Source of the DNA: an uncultured Lachnospiraceae bacterium
GTDB taxonomy: Bacteria; Bacillota; Clostridia; Lachnospirales; Lachnospiraceae
NCBI GenBank assembly: GCA_947566705.1
Contig: CANOLA010000003.1
Coordinates: 32,179 to 96,178, forward strand
Length of the DNA stretch: 64,000 nt
Reading direction: 5' to 3'
Shown here: piece after piece, positions 45,998 to 56,032 of the stretch
Position numbering within the stretch: position 1 is the first letter of the stretch
Layout of the letters: each line of letters begins with the position of its first letter
Program-made: the position numbers and the translations under genes
The notes under the pieces: generated by a model
Told to the model about the DNA's origin: nothing
Seen by the model: only the letters and a program-made list of their open reading frames with translations
The model's database searches: none

Positions 45998-47236
45998 TTA
46001 CAGCAGAAACTGCCCCATACAGTAATTCGCCAGATCCATCCCCCTGTCGGTCAATGCAATGCTTCCCCCGTATGCTGTCAGAAGCTCCTGTTCCCTCAGC
46101 TTTTCAATCACATCCCGGTAAACCACATCAATCGGCTTGCCAAAATTTCTCTCAAAATCCGCCCGTGTAACGCCTTCGTTCATCCGCAGTCCTAAGATCA
46201 TAAATTCCACCATCTGCTCCTTTTTATCAATCACTTCCGCAGAAACATGAAGGTTTGTCCCAAACCAGTCGCCTTCCGGCATGCACTCCTTTTCCCCGTC
46301 GGAAAAATCATCCGGAAGAAGAAGTTCCTGTTTTTCACAAAGGTCAATATAACTGTACAGCTCCCTGGTATTCTCATAGCGAACATTTTCCAGTAACGAA
46401 GATGCACCAAGTCCGACACCCAGATAATTTTCCCTTGTCCAGTAACCGACATTGTGTTTACAGCGGTATCCTTTTCTGGCAAAATTGGAAATTTCGTACT
46501 GCTGGTATCCTGCCTGCTTTAAAATATCCTGCGTTGCCTTGTAAATCCGGTATACCTCATCCTCGCTTGGCAGTGCCTCGGTTTTGATGCCTGCATGCTG
46601 CTTGACTGCGTCAAATTTGTACCGCTCATAAAAAGGCGTTCCCTTTTCAATCATAAGGGAATAGGCGGAAATATGTTCCGGTTTTAACCGGATCACATGC
46701 TGCAGGCTGCGCATAAATTTTTCCAGTGTCTGGTGCGGCAGACCGCTGATTAAATCCACATTGATATTCTCACAGCCGGCATTTCTGGCAAGCTCGTAAG
46801 TCTTTAAAAACTGTTCAAACGTATGTATCCTGCCAAGCAGCTTTAATTCCGAATTATCCGCCGACTGCAGTCCAATGGACAGACGGTTGATTCCAACCTT
46901 TTTATAAATTTCAAGCTTGGACGCCGTTACTGTGCCCGGATTGCATTCGATTGTAATTTCCGCATCCTCTCTTACCTCAAAATTTGTCAGAACCTCCTGC
47001 ATGATGGCGCCGATAAATTCCGGTTCCAGCCAGCTTGGCGTACCGCCCCCGATAAAAACCGTGGAAACCGTATATTCTCCCATCAGCGCCCCGTAAAAAC
47101 GGATTTCCTGCAAAAGCGCATGGATATACCTGACCTGCGTGCTGCTGTCTGCCGGAAAAGACAGAAAGTCGCAGTAATCACACTTTTTTATGCAAAACGG
47201 CGTATGGATATACAGCTCCAGATTCTTAGTCCTCAT
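45998..47236 (-). CDS. hemW: HemW, heme chaperone (radical SAM, coproporphyrinogen-oxidase-like)
   Basis: 412 residues. Radical-SAM cysteines C15, C19, C22 in [21 protein letters not shown] and ECNPGTV follow, typical of HemN/HemW. The single-cysteine spacing and lepA neighbourhood favour HemW, which inserts heme into apo-enzymes, over a true oxidase. Its start overlaps the lepA stop by 11 bp, the standard lepA-hemW link. The C-terminal domain is complete. Confidence 0.92.
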   Translation of the reverse strand: MRTKNLELYIHTPFCIKKCDYCDFLSFPADSSTQVRYIHALLQEIRFYGALMGEYTVSTVFIGGGTPSWLEPEFIGAIMQEVLTNFEVREDAEITIECNPGTVTASKLEIYKKVGINRLSIGLQSADNSELKLLGRIHTFEQFLKTYELARNAGCENINVDLISGLPHQTLEKFMRSLQHVIRLKPEHISAYSLMIEKGTPFYERYKFDAVKQHAGIKTEALPSEDEVYRIYKATQDILKQAGYQQYEISNFARKGYRCKHNVGYWTRENYLGVGLGASSLLENVRYENTRELYSYIDLCEKQELLLPDDFSDGEKECMPEGDWFGTNLHVSAEVIDKKEQMVEFMILGLRMNEGVTRADFERNFGKPIDVVYRDVIEKLREQELLTAYGGSIALTDRGMDLANYCMGQFLL

Positions 47237-49040
47237 CTAACTTCAACACACTCATAAACGCTTCCTGCGGCACTTCCACCGTACCAATCTGCCGCATGCG
47301 TTTCTTTCCTTCCTTCTGCTTTTCAAGCAGCTTCTTTTTACGGGAAATATCCCCGCCATAACATTTTGCAAGCACGTCCTTGCGCAGTGCCTTGACCGTC
47401 TCCCTGGCAATCACCTTTCCGTTCACTGCTGCCTGAATCGGAACCTCAAACAGATGCCTTGGGATTTCTGTTTTCAGACGCTCGCACATCTTTCGTCCCC
47501 TGTCGTATGCACTGTCCTTAAACACAATAAAGGAAAGGGCGTCCACCATCTCTTTGTTAATTAAAATATCCAGCTTCACAAGCTCCGAACGCTGGTATCC
47601 CTTCATCTCATAATCAAAAGATGCATATCCCCTGGAACGGGATTTTAAAGCGTCAAAAAAATCGTAAATAATTTCGTTTAACGGCATATCATATTTAATC
47701 ACTGCACGTGTTTCCTCAATGTAATCCATGCTGATATAGATTCCCCGCCGCTCCTGGCAGAGCTTCATAATGGCTCCCACATATTCAGCCGTTACCATAA
47801 TTTCAGCAGATACAAACGGCTCTTCCATATAGTCAATTTCAGACGGGTCCGGAAGATTGGAAGGATTTGTTAAATCAATTACTTCCCCGTTTGTTTTATG
47901 CACCTTGTAAATAACGCCCGGCGCTGTCGTGACAAGGTCAAGGTTAAATTCACGTTCCAGACGCTCCTGGATAATCTCAAGGTGCAAAAGCCCAAGAAAA
48001 CCGCAGCGGAATCCAAATCCAAGCGCCAGCGAGGTCTCCGGCTCATAGTGTAAGGAAGCGTCGTTGATCTGAAGCTTTTCCAGCGCATCCCGCAAATCCG
48101 GATATTTCGCGCTGTCCGCCGGATAAAGTCCGCAGTACACCATGGGATTGACCTTTTTATATCCCGGAAGCGGACTGGCACACGGATTTTCACTTTCCGT
48201 TACGGTATCACCGACCTGTGTATCCCTGACATTTTTTATGCTGGCAGCAATATACCCGACCATTCCTGCAGAAAGTCCGTCATCACTTGGAATAAACTGC
48301 CCTGCTCCAAAATATCCAGCCTCTGTTACCTGTGCCTCCGCACCCGTTGCCATCATTTTTATTTTTGTTCCGGTTTTTACCGTCCCTTCCATAATCCTGC
48401 AGAATACAATTACGCCCTTATAGGAATCATAAAGCGCATCAAAAATCAGTGCCTGTAACGGTGCATCCGGATTACCGCCCGGTGCAGGAATTTTCTGGAC
48501 CACCTGCTCTAAAACTTCCTCAATATTCAGTCCTGTCTTTGCAGAAATACGCGGCGCATCCATTGCCTCGATTCCCACTACATCTTCTATTTCCTGAGCA
48601 ACCTCATCCGGCCTTGCGCTTGGAAGGTCAATTTTATTGATGACCGGAAGTACATCAAGGTCATGGTCGATTGCAAGATAAACATTGGCAAGCGTCTGCG
48701 CTTCCACCCCCTGCGCCGCATCCACCACAAGAATCGCGCCGTCGCAGGCGGCAAGGCTTCTGGAAACCTCATAATTAAAATCCACATGTCCAGGTGTGTC
48801 AATGAGGTTGAAAATATATTCATCCCCGTCCTTTGCATGATAAATAATACGCACTGCCTGCGATTTTATGGTAATTCCGCGTTCACGCTCAAGATCCATA
48901 TTATCAAGTACCTGCGCCTGCATTTCGCGGCTGGTCAGCGTGCCTGTTTTTTCAATAATCCGGTCTGCCAGTGTGGATTTGCCGTGGTCAATATGGGCAA
49001 TAATGCAGAAATTCCGAATTTTACTCTGATCAGTTGTCAT
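47226..49040 (-). CDS. lepA: Elongation factor 4 (LepA)
   Basis: 604 residues. GTPase motifs [21 protein letters not shown] and NKIDLPSA at the N-terminus, EF-G-like domains, and the lysine-rich C-terminal domain special to LepA ([20 protein letters not shown]). Acts on stalled or assembling ribosomes. Weak GGAAG site before the ATG. Confidence 0.97.
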   Translation of the reverse strand: MTTDQSKIRNFCIIAHIDHGKSTLADRIIEKTGTLTSREMQAQVLDNMDLERERGITIKSQAVRIIYHAKDGDEYIFNLIDTPGHVDFNYEVSRSLAACDGAILVVDAAQGVEAQTLANVYLAIDHDLDVLPVINKIDLPSARPDEVAQEIEDVVGIEAMDAPRISAKTGLNIEEVLEQVVQKIPAPGGNPDAPLQALIFDALYDSYKGVIVFCRIMEGTVKTGTKIKMMATGAEAQVTEAGYFGAGQFIPSDDGLSAGMVGYIAASIKNVRDTQVGDTVTESENPCASPLPGYKKVNPMVYCGLYPADSAKYPDLRDALEKLQINDASLHYEPETSLALGFGFRCGFLGLLHLEIIQERLEREFNLDLVTTAPGVIYKVHKTNGEVIDLTNPSNLPDPSEIDYMEEPFVSAEIMVTAEYVGAIMKLCQERRGIYISMDYIEETRAVIKYDMPLNEIIYDFFDALKSRSRGYASFDYEMKGYQRSELVKLDILINKEMVDALSFIVFKDSAYDRGRKMCERLKTEIPRHLFEVPIQAAVNGKVIARETVKALRKDVLAKCYGGDISRKKKLLEKQKEGKKRMRQIGTVEVPQEAFMSVLKLDED

Positions 49041-49101
49041 AATTTTTTCTTCCTTAAATACGTTTTATTTTTCTTTGCTTACTCATTATAACAAAAACAT
49101 C

Positions 49102-50109
49102 CTAAATAGCAAACAGAGACACCCACTTTTTCCAGAGCATCTGCTTTACGTCATCATCACAGAAGCAGCATGCAATAGACGCTTTATATATTTTTTCACA
49201 TGCGGCATCGTTTAACATCCCGGCATCCGCAAGCAGCATAAACTCATCCGTCAGGGTCGTACTGCTCACCGTCCGGTTATCGGTATTAATGGAAAGCAAA
49301 ATACCTGCCTTTAAAAATTCCACAAACGGATACCTGGAAAAATCCGTAACTGCTTTTGTCTGTAAATTACTGGTCGGACAAAGCTCCACACCGATTTTTT
49401 CCCTGGCGCAAAGCTTCATAAGCTCCCTGTCACCTGCCATGGCAATTCCATGTCCAATGCGTTTTGCACCAAGGGAAATGGCGGCACGTATATTTTCTGC
49501 ACTGCCGCATTCCCCGGAATGAATCGTGGCAGGCATTCCGTTCTTCTTTGCATAGGAAAACAGTTCTGCAAAATCCGCCGTGGGATAAGACTTTTCATCT
49601 CCTGCAAGGTCACAGCCGCAGACTCCCGCCCCAAGAAACTCCCGCGCTTCCTTCAGCATGGATAAATTTGTTTCCATATCCAGTCCGCGCATGGTACAGA
49701 CAATTATGGACGTCATAATATCTGCTTCTTTTTCCGCCTCTTTTAAACCTTTATTCACACTCTCGATAATTTCCCTGACCGACAGTCCCTGCTTCGTGGA
49801 AAAGGACGGTGCAAAACGCACTTCCAGGTAAACCACATGTTCCTTCGCCGCTGCAAGGGCAAGTTCTTTGGCTGCCAGAGAAAGCCCCTCCTTTGTCTGC
49901 AGGCTAAGAAGCGGAAGGTCAAAGCACTTTAAATATTCGGAAAGACTTTTGCAGTCTTTCGGAGCCACAAGCAGGCTTTCCAGCTGCTCCTTAGTATAAT
50001 CCTCACCTGCATCCTTTAAAAGCCGCGCCGCAAGCGCCGGGCTTAAAGAGCCGTCCAGATGGCAGTGCAGTTCTATTTTTGGCATGTTGTAAGCCGTAAA
50101 ACGAATCAT
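49102..50109 (-). CDS. add: Adenosine deaminase
   Basis: 335 residues from the ATG at 50109 (GGGAGG upstream). Zinc and catalytic motifs: ELHCHLDGSL at the start, TIHSGECG (catalytic E) near residue 195-202, and SINTDNRTVSS replacing the usual STDDP-type segment. Converts adenosine to inosine. Last gene of the udp-cdd-deoB-add group, 29 bp after deoB. Confidence 0.93.
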   Translation of the reverse strand: MIRFTAYNMPKIELHCHLDGSLSPALAARLLKDAGEDYTKEQLESLLVAPKDCKSLSEYLKCFDLPLLSLQTKEGLSLAAKELALAAAKEHVVYLEVRFAPSFSTKQGLSVREIIESVNKGLKEAEKEADIMTSIIVCTMRGLDMETNLSMLKEAREFLGAGVCGCDLAGDEKSYPTADFAELFSYAKKNGMPATIHSGECGSAENIRAAISLGAKRIGHGIAMAGDRELMKLCAREKIGVELCPTSNLQTKAVTDFSRYPFVEFLKAGILLSINTDNRTVSSTTLTDEFMLLADAGMLNDAACEKIYKASIACCFCDDDVKQMLWKKWVSLFAI

Positions 50110-50138
50110 AGTCCCTTCCCCTCCCGTTCTTTGCCTTA

Positions 50139-51332
50139 TTATTTTAACAGACGCATAAGTGATGTGCCGATACACCCGTCCGGCAGCGGTACATCAAAAT
50201 TATCAGCAATTGTCGCACCAGTCACGGCAAAAGTATCCTGCGTTTCCAGTCTTCCGTTTCCTTTGTGGGATTTGGAATAAATGAGCAGCGGCACCTGTTC
50301 CCTCGTGTGGTCCGTTCCCTTAAAGGTTGGGTCGTTTCCATGATCCGCCGTAATCATCAGAAGGTCATCATGCCTTAAACGCGGAAGCAGTTCCCCCAGC
50401 TTTTTGTCAAAACGCTCGATTTCCTCCCCATAACCGACCGGGTTTCTCCTGTGTCCCCACTGCGCGTCAAAATCCACCAGATTCGTAAAACAAAGCCCTG
50501 TAAAATCCTTCCCCGCAATTTCAATGGTCTGTTCCATGCCATGCACGCTGCTGTCAGAATGATGGCTTTCCGTAATTCCGGATCCGGAAAAAATATCGTT
50601 GATTTTTCCAACGGAAACCACGGCATAACCAGCACGCCAGAGCGCATTTAAAACCGTCTCGGCAGGCGGTGCCAGAGCATAGTCATGGCGGTTACTGGTA
50701 CGCACAAATTCCCCCTTTTTTCTTCCGGTATACGGTCTTGCAATCACACGCCCCACACGCCATTCATCACGCATGGTAAGCTCTCTTGCAATTTCACAGT
50801 AATGGTAAAGCTTTTCCAGCCCCATTGTTTCCTCATTGCCGCAGATCTGCAACACAGAATCCGCAGAGGTGTATACGATCAGCTTCCCCTCATGAATTTC
50901 CTGTTCACCAAGCTCGTCAAGAATTGCAGTTCCGCTTGCCGATTTGTTTCCAATGATTTTCCGTCCGGTCCGTTTTTCCAGCTCCGCAATCAGTTCTTTC
51001 GGAAATCCGGTATCTGTAAAGGTAATAAAAGGCTTCGTGGTTAAAAGCCCCATCATTTCCCAGTGCCCTGTCATGGTATCCTTGCCAAGGCTTGCCTCAT
51101 TTAATGCCATATAATAGCCACCGGCTTCATCTGCCGGTTTTACCTGTTTTAACGGTTTTAAACTGGCAAGCCCCAGCTTTGCAAGATTTGGAATATTTAA
51201 ATGCGCCACGGTGTCTGAAATATGCCCCAGTGTATCCGCCCCGGCATCCCCAAATTTATCGGCATCTGCCATTGCCCCGATTCCCAGGGAATCCAGAACA
51301 ATTAAAAAAATACGGTTATAAAAATTTTTCAT
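50139..51332 (-). CDS. deoB: Phosphopentomutase
   Basis: 397 residues. Alkaline-phosphatase-type fold: [19 protein letters not shown] at the start and [24 protein letters not shown] near the end hold the metal ligands. Interconverts (deoxy)ribose-1-phosphate and -5-phosphate from nucleoside breakdown. No deoC aldolase is present in the group. Confidence 0.96.
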   Translation of the reverse strand: MKNFYNRIFLIVLDSLGIGAMADADKFGDAGADTLGHISDTVAHLNIPNLAKLGLASLKPLKQVKPADEAGGYYMALNEASLGKDTMTGHWEMMGLLTTKPFITFTDTGFPKELIAELEKRTGRKIIGNKSASGTAILDELGEQEIHEGKLIVYTSADSVLQICGNEETMGLEKLYHYCEIARELTMRDEWRVGRVIARPYTGRKKGEFVRTSNRHDYALAPPAETVLNALWRAGYAVVSVGKINDIFSGSGITESHHSDSSVHGMEQTIEIAGKDFTGLCFTNLVDFDAQWGHRRNPVGYGEEIERFDKKLGELLPRLRHDDLLMITADHGNDPTFKGTDHTREQVPLLIYSKSHKGNGRLETQDTFAVTGATIADNFDVPLPDGCIGTSLMRLLK

Positions 51333-51348
51333 ACGGCCGCCTCTCCAT

Positions 51349-51786
51349 TTATGCTATATGATCCGGTCCAAAGCCCATTGGGAGCAGTTCTTCCAGCGTA
51401 AAAATCCGGTAATTCTCCCTGGACTGAGCCAGAATAATTTGAAATTCCTGCGGATTACAAAACTCCATCATCACCTGCCTGCAGACGCCGCAGGGCGGGC
51501 AGAAATCCTTCACTGCAGCTGACTGTGCACCGCCGGCAACTGCAATCGCAGTAAACTCGCACTCACCTTCACTTACTGCCTTAAAAAATGCCGTACGCTC
51601 TGCGCAGTTTGTCGGCGTATAGGCGGCATTTTCAATATTGCAGCCCTCATATATGTTTCCTGATTTTGCAAGCAGCGCCGCCCCGACACGAAACATGGAA
51701 TATGGGGCATACGCCTTTTCCCTTGCGGATAATGCCCGCTCCGCCAGTTTTTTTATATCTGTTTCATTCATATTTATTTCTTTCAA
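51349..51786 (-). CDS. cdd: Cytidine deaminase
   Basis: 145 residues with a TTG start at 51784-51786, 7 bp from GGGAGG; it overlaps the udp stop (TTGA). The alternative ATG at 51771 lacks a good site. Zinc motifs NCAERTAFF and PPCGVCRQ are complete, with three cysteine ligands as in tetrameric Cdd. Converts cytidine to uridine, feeding udp. Confidence 0.93.
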   Translation of the reverse strand: MKEINMNETDIKKLAERALSAREKAYAPYSMFRVGAALLAKSGNIYEGCNIENAAYTPTNCAERTAFFKAVSEGECEFTAIAVAGGAQSAAVKDFCPPCGVCRQVMMEFCNPQEFQIILAQSRENYRIFTLEELLPMGFGPDHIA

Positions 51787-52559
51787 TCTTTATCCTCCCG
51801 GACCAGCAGCCGGACTGCATCCACAACTGTCCGGACTGCAGGCAGCGTATCATGCACCTGAACATTGGAAAGTCCCTTTTTTTCACGCTCCTGGTTAGCA
51901 AGCACCAGAAGACAGGAACCAACACGCACGCGCAGAAAACTTCCCGCGATAAAAAGGGCTGCCGTCTCCATTTCCGAAGCAAGACATCCCATCCGAAGCC
52001 ACGCCTGCCACTTGTTTTCCAGTTCATACGATACCGGCATTACCTGCGGTTCATGCTGGCCGAAAAAGGAATCCTTGCTCTGCACCACACCCACATGGTA
52101 CTTAAAATGATTTTGTTCTGCCGCACGTACCAGGGCATTTGTCACCTTAAAATCTGATACTGCCGGATATTCATGCGGTGCGTATTCATGGCTTGTCCCT
52201 TCCATACGCACAGCGCCGTTTGCAATCACAAGATCACCGCCTGTTACATTTTCCTGCATCCCCCCGCAGGTACCAATGCGTATAAATGTATGAGCCCCGC
52301 ACTTTACCAGTTCCTCAATGGCAATTGCCGCGGACGGTCCGCCGATCCCTGTGGAAGTCACACTAACCTTTACACCGTCCAGCATCCCTGTATAAGTAGT
52401 AAATTCCCGGTTATCAGCAACAAGTACAGGCTGTTCCAGCAATTCGGCAATTTTTCTGCACCGCTTCGGGTCTCCCGGAAGGATGACGTAAGAACCGATA
52501 TCTTCCGGTCCCACGCCGGTGTGGTACTGTTTCCCGGCGCCCTGTGTATAGTCAACCAT
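51783..52559 (-). CDS. udp: Uridine phosphorylase
   Basis: 258 residues. Phosphorylase family 1 motifs: [27 protein letters not shown] and, near residue 200, SEMETAALF (ribose-binding E, M, E). The [12 protein letters not shown] segment fits pyrimidine rather than purine enzymes. First gene of the salvage group; its stop overlaps the cdd start. Confidence 0.88.
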   Translation of the reverse strand: MVDYTQGAGKQYHTGVGPEDIGSYVILPGDPKRCRKIAELLEQPVLVADNREFTTYTGMLDGVKVSVTSTGIGGPSAAIAIEELVKCGAHTFIRIGTCGGMQENVTGGDLVIANGAVRMEGTSHEYAPHEYPAVSDFKVTNALVRAAEQNHFKYHVGVVQSKDSFFGQHEPQVMPVSYELENKWQAWLRMGCLASEMETAALFIAGSFLRVRVGSCLLVLANQEREKKGLSNVQVHDTLPAVRTVVDAVRLLVREDKD

Positions 52560-52576
52560 ATTTATCCCCCTGTATC

Positions 52577-52615
52577 ATAATATGTAATATCTCTTTTGGA
52601 GATATTACATATTAT
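52577..52615. promoter_or_regulatory. Perfect 17-bp inverted repeat upstream of udp
   Basis: 17-bp arms (52577-52593 and 52599-52615) around a 5-base loop, AT-rich, between the spoIIP stop (11 bp away) and the udp start (17 bp away). No T-run follows on the minus strand, so it is a candidate operator or leader hairpin for the salvage operon rather than a plain terminator. Confidence 0.6.
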
Positions 52616-52625
52616 ACTATTATTT

Positions 52626-53831
52626 CTATTCTTTTTTCAATACTTTTGCGAGCAGTTCTGCCAGCGGCTCCATTGCATTTTTTGCCTCTTTTACGGTATT
52701 GGTCTGCGCCCCGACTTCCACCAGCATGGATTTCGGACAAAAATGCATGTTGTAACGGTATCCTTTTAAATAAATCCGCCTTGTAAATCCCGGATAAGCT
52801 TCTGCGGCTGCAAGCTGCATCTGGAATGAAAAGGCAAGATTATTCTCAATGTAGGGGTTTTTCAGATAGGCAATATCCCCGGTTGCCGTGGTGCGGCTCA
52901 GTCCGTTGAAAAACATAATCTGTGCCGTCTTTTTTCCGTTTATTTCTGTTGTGAGACGTGTCTTTTCATTCACACCGTCCCTATGTAAATCTATGACTAC
53001 CTGAATGGATGGATTCTCCTTGATCAGCTGTTCCACAGGACCCGCGGCATTGGAATAGGCATGGTCCCTGTCGCCCACATCATATTTTCCCTTATGGTGC
53101 AGAACCTTAAATCCTTTTTCCTCCAGAAGCTGCGTCAGATAATCCCCGACGCCTACCACTGTGGTGGAATCATCCCCTGCCCTGGAATCTTTGTAGCCCT
53201 CCTGTGAATGGGTATGGTAAATTAAAATCTGCGGTCCGTCCACGCTCCTGTCAATGGTTAAATCCGGTCCGAGCAGTTTATCCGCATTCAGCTGGTCCCT
53301 GCCAATTGTCGTTGTGTTGTCAATCTGAAAAAACGTCTGCCTTAAATAATCATAGTCATCCAGTTTTTTCCGGTTGACTGCCGTCTTTTTTTCTATGTTT
53401 TCATTTTCTCTGTTTTCTTCCGCCTTCTTGTCCTTCGTTTCTGTTTCTGCCTGTTTTCCTTTCTGCTCCATGTTTTCCTTTTCCACAGCCTCTTCATTTT
53501 CGGCGATCATCTGCATTGCCTGCAGGTTTTCCATGGCAGCAAGGTTTTCATAATAGGAAAGATCCTCCTCTCTCGCCTCATACCATAACTGCTCCTCATT
53601 GTATGCAATCGCAGGATACATGGAAGCCGTCACGTCCTGGTACACATTCGGCCCTCCCTCATCCTGCACACATAACAGTCCCGGTATATAGACATTCAGC
53701 ACACCGTTATAAAATTTCAGGGACAGATTCTGTCCCAGACTCTGTGCCAGTCCGCCGCCCCAGAAATAGAGGAAACAGCCGACCAGTACAAAATCTATCA
53801 CCATAAAGAAAACAAGCAATTCTCTCCTCAA
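52626..53831 (-). CDS. spoIIP: Stage II sporulation protein P
   Basis: 401 residues, TTG start at 53829-53831 with AGGTGG 7 bp upstream. Membrane anchor at about 5-25, a charged Glu/Lys-rich linker (125-165), then the SpoIIP amidase/endopeptidase domain: ILIYHTHSQEGYKDS, VVIDLHRDGV and SMLVEVGAQTNT carry the zinc ligands and catalytic glutamate. It works with SpoIID and SpoIIM to thin septal peptidoglycan before engulfment. Located after gpr as in Bacillus. Confidence 0.93.
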   Translation of the reverse strand: MRRELLVFFMVIDFVLVGCFLYFWGGGLAQSLGQNLSLKFYNGVLNVYIPGLLCVQDEGGPNVYQDVTASMYPAIAYNEEQLWYEAREEDLSYYENLAAMENLQAMQMIAENEEAVEKENMEQKGKQAETETKDKKAEENRENENIEKKTAVNRKKLDDYDYLRQTFFQIDNTTTIGRDQLNADKLLGPDLTIDRSVDGPQILIYHTHSQEGYKDSRAGDDSTTVVGVGDYLTQLLEEKGFKVLHHKGKYDVGDRDHAYSNAAGPVEQLIKENPSIQVVIDLHRDGVNEKTRLTTEINGKKTAQIMFFNGLSRTTATGDIAYLKNPYIENNLAFSFQMQLAAAEAYPGFTRRIYLKGYRYNMHFCPKSMLVEVGAQTNTVKEAKNAMEPLAELLAKVLKKE

Positions 53832-53851
53832 ACCATCACCACCTCAAAGCA

Positions 53852-54886
53852 TTATATGCTCCTGCTCTCCTCCTTATTACCGAGTAGTGCAATATTTAAC
53901 CCTTCTGAAATCAGAAAACTCAGCTGTTTGATGGAGTCATCAATGTTTTTTGGTGTCACAAAAAGTCCGTTTAACTGCGGGGATAAAAGCTCTCTTGCCA
54001 GCTCCTGTCTTTCATGTTCATCCAGTTTCTGGAGGTCCGAAAGGGACATCGCCTCAATTAATGTAGTCATGGCATCGGACACAATGGTGGCTGCGTCCAC
54101 AACAGTCGGAACTCCGAGTGAAATTACCGGAACTCCCACACTTTTTTTGTTTAACGCATTTCTATGGTTTCCGATTCCACTTCCCGGCGTAATTCCGGTA
54201 TCTGTAAGCTGGATGGTACGTCCAAGCCTTTTGACACTGCGTGCAGCCAGTGCATCCACCGTAATTACAAAATCCGGTTTCGTTTCTTTTACCACACCCC
54301 GCAGAATTTCCACACATTCCATTCCGGTCTGTGCCATCACACCCGGAACAATTCCGCTGACCCTGCTTACGTCCTCATCTGCAAACGCATATTTACCAAA
54401 TTCATTCATGATGTGCCTTGTAATGAAAAGATTATCAACCACCCTTGGTCCCAGCGCATCGGGTGTCACATCACGGTTTCCCAGTCCCACAATGAGCACA
54501 GAAACCTCCAGTCCCTTTTTCAAGTCCTTCTCCACCGTTTTTACCGGCAGCATTTCCCTTAAAATACGGGCGAGTTCCATAGAAATGTCCCTGTGGTATC
54601 CCTCATCCTCCTCAATCATTTCGGGTGCCTCAATGGTGACATAGGTTCCTTTCGGTCGTCCCATGGCTGCCGATGCATTTTCAGTCTCGATCAGCACAGT
54701 ACTCACCACAACGCCGTTTTCCTTTTCCTTCTCAAAAAAACGGACTCCTCTTACTTCTTTCTTGTTTTTCTGCAGGCGCTCCTGCGACTCCAGCGCAAGG
54801 TCTGTTCGAATCGGATAACTTTCTTCCAGCAAGCTTCTTCCCTCCCTATCCTTTAGCATACGCAATTTAATCTGTTTATGTTCCAT
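53852..54886 (-). CDS. gpr: Germination protease GPR
   Basis: 344 residues. The N-terminal SYPIRTDLALES holds the pro-sequence processing region; VLIVGLGNRDVTPDALGP and LGVPTVVDAATIV are family blocks with the catalytic aspartates typical of GPR (A25 family). It degrades small acid-soluble spore proteins at germination. Its presence, with spoIIP, argues that the organism forms spores. Confidence 0.95.
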   Translation of the reverse strand: MEHKQIKLRMLKDREGRSLLEESYPIRTDLALESQERLQKNKKEVRGVRFFEKEKENGVVVSTVLIETENASAAMGRPKGTYVTIEAPEMIEEDEGYHRDISMELARILREMLPVKTVEKDLKKGLEVSVLIVGLGNRDVTPDALGPRVVDNLFITRHIMNEFGKYAFADEDVSRVSGIVPGVMAQTGMECVEILRGVVKETKPDFVITVDALAARSVKRLGRTIQLTDTGITPGSGIGNHRNALNKKSVGVPVISLGVPTVVDAATIVSDAMTTLIEAMSLSDLQKLDEHERQELARELLSPQLNGLFVTPKNIDDSIKQLSFLISEGLNIALLGNKEESRSI

Positions 54887-54913
54887 TTTCCCCGATTTTT
54901 TTCAGATTATGTA

Positions 54914-54942
54914 TTGACAGACTGCCTGGCTTGTCATATTAT
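54914..54942 (+). promoter_or_regulatory. Promoter of rpsT
   Basis: Full TTGACA (54914-54919), 17-bp spacer, TATTAT (54937-54942). Strong match, as expected for a ribosomal protein gene. Confidence 0.8.
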
Positions 54943-55026
54943 ATTCTAGTATGTTTGCGATGAAGCGTCCGTGTCTGTTTCACCGCAGGAACAAGATTAC
55001 AATTATTTAACAGGGAGGTGTACAGA

Positions 55027-55290
55027 TTGGCTAACATAAAATCCGCTAAGAAAAGAGTGCTTATTACAGCAACAAGGACAGCAAGAAACAAATCCATCCG
55101 TTCTGAAGTAAAAACTTCAATCAAAAAGGTGGAGGCAGCTGTCGCTGGTAAGGATAAAGCAGCTGCACAGACAGCACTTACAAATGCAACCAAGGTTATT
55201 GAAAAAGCCTGCTCCAAGGGCGTTTACCACAAAAATAATGCAGCACGCAAGATTTCTCGCCTGGCAAAGCTTGTAAATAATGTTGCTTAA
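55027..55290 (+). CDS. rpsT: 30S ribosomal protein S20
   Basis: 87 residues starting at TTG (55027): (M)ANIKSAKKRVLITATRTARN, the normal S20 start, 8 bp after GGGAGG. A GTG nine bases earlier is in frame but lies inside the ribosome-site spacing. E. coli rpsT also uses a weak UUG start that takes part in feedback control. Binds 16S rRNA. Divergent from gpr as in Bacillus. Confidence 0.96.
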   Translation: MANIKSAKKRVLITATRTARNKSIRSEVKTSIKKVEAAVAGKDKAAAQTALTNATKVIEKACSKGVYHKNNAARKISRLAKLVNNVA

Positions 55291-55307
55291 TTTCATATCA
55301 TAAAAAC

Positions 55308-55339
55308 ACAGTCCAGTACCGTCATGCTGGACTGTTTTT
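55308..55339 (+). terminator. Terminator of rpsT
   Basis: ACAGTCCAG (55308-55316) pairs with CTGGACTGT (55327-55335), then a run of T on the plus strand and a run of A on the other side. Confidence 0.85.
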
Positions 55340-55386
55340 ATTTTCTAAACAAAGTAAGAATTTCCCAGTCTTTTCAGCTGTTATTA

Positions 55387-55800
55387 CTAGGTCCAGTCTG
55401 GACTGATATCCTTTGTTGTCCCAAAGCTTTTCAGTATTAACTCATCACCTTTACGCTCAAAAACCACGTCAAACTCTGTGTTTACATCTGTCCCATAATA
55501 TGTAAGTATTATTCTGTCCGGTATATCAAGGCATATATACGCAACTGCATAATTCTCATAAAACTTGTCGTCCTTATCATATTTCTGTGCGATACAGTCC
55601 ATTTTGCAGAGGTTTTCAGCTGCAAATACAATCAGTGGCTTTAATTCCTCAAACCTGTCCTCCTGTCCTTCCAGATCAACAGCTATCTCATCACACCATC
55701 TGGTTTCACGGTAAATTACGACCTCCGTTTCATTTGACAGCTTTAGTTCGTCTGCATCTGCAATCAGATAAGCTTTTTCGTTGTAGCGTTCATGTATCAT
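55387..55800 (-). CDS. Hypothetical small acidic protein
   Basis: 137 residues, GGGAGAAAGAGG upstream of the ATG. Beta-rich, no signal peptide or membrane segment; C-terminal VFERKGDELILKSFGTTKDI resembles domains found in DUF2262-like and some immunity proteins (from memory, weak). Single gene between rpsT and the GGDEF gene. Function unknown. Confidence 0.65.
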   Translation of the reverse strand: MIHERYNEKAYLIADADELKLSNETEVVIYRETRWCDEIAVDLEGQEDRFEELKPLIVFAAENLCKMDCIAQKYDKDDKFYENYAVAYICLDIPDRIILTYYGTDVNTEFDVVFERKGDELILKSFGTTKDISPDWT

Positions 55801-55956
55801 ATACCTCTTTCTCCCTGTATGCTTTTTCTTTCTGTTTTCTGCTGTACCATCCCTGATATCCTGCTTATGCTGTACCCTGATTATATAAAAAAATATTTAT
55901 ATTTACAATAAGTTTCATATTCAGCTTTTCGCTGATGGCCGGGCAGTGTGCAATTC

Positions 55957-55984
55957 TTGACTTTTCCCCCTGTTATGCTAAAAT
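55957..55984 (+). promoter_or_regulatory. Promoter of the GGDEF gene
   Basis: TTGACT (55957-55962), 16-bp spacer, TAAAAT (55979-55984), 49 bp before the start codon. Confidence 0.6.
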
Positions 55985-56032
55985 ATTTATAATATCTTTC
56001 AAATTTAGCATTCTGGTATTCACAGGGGAGGT

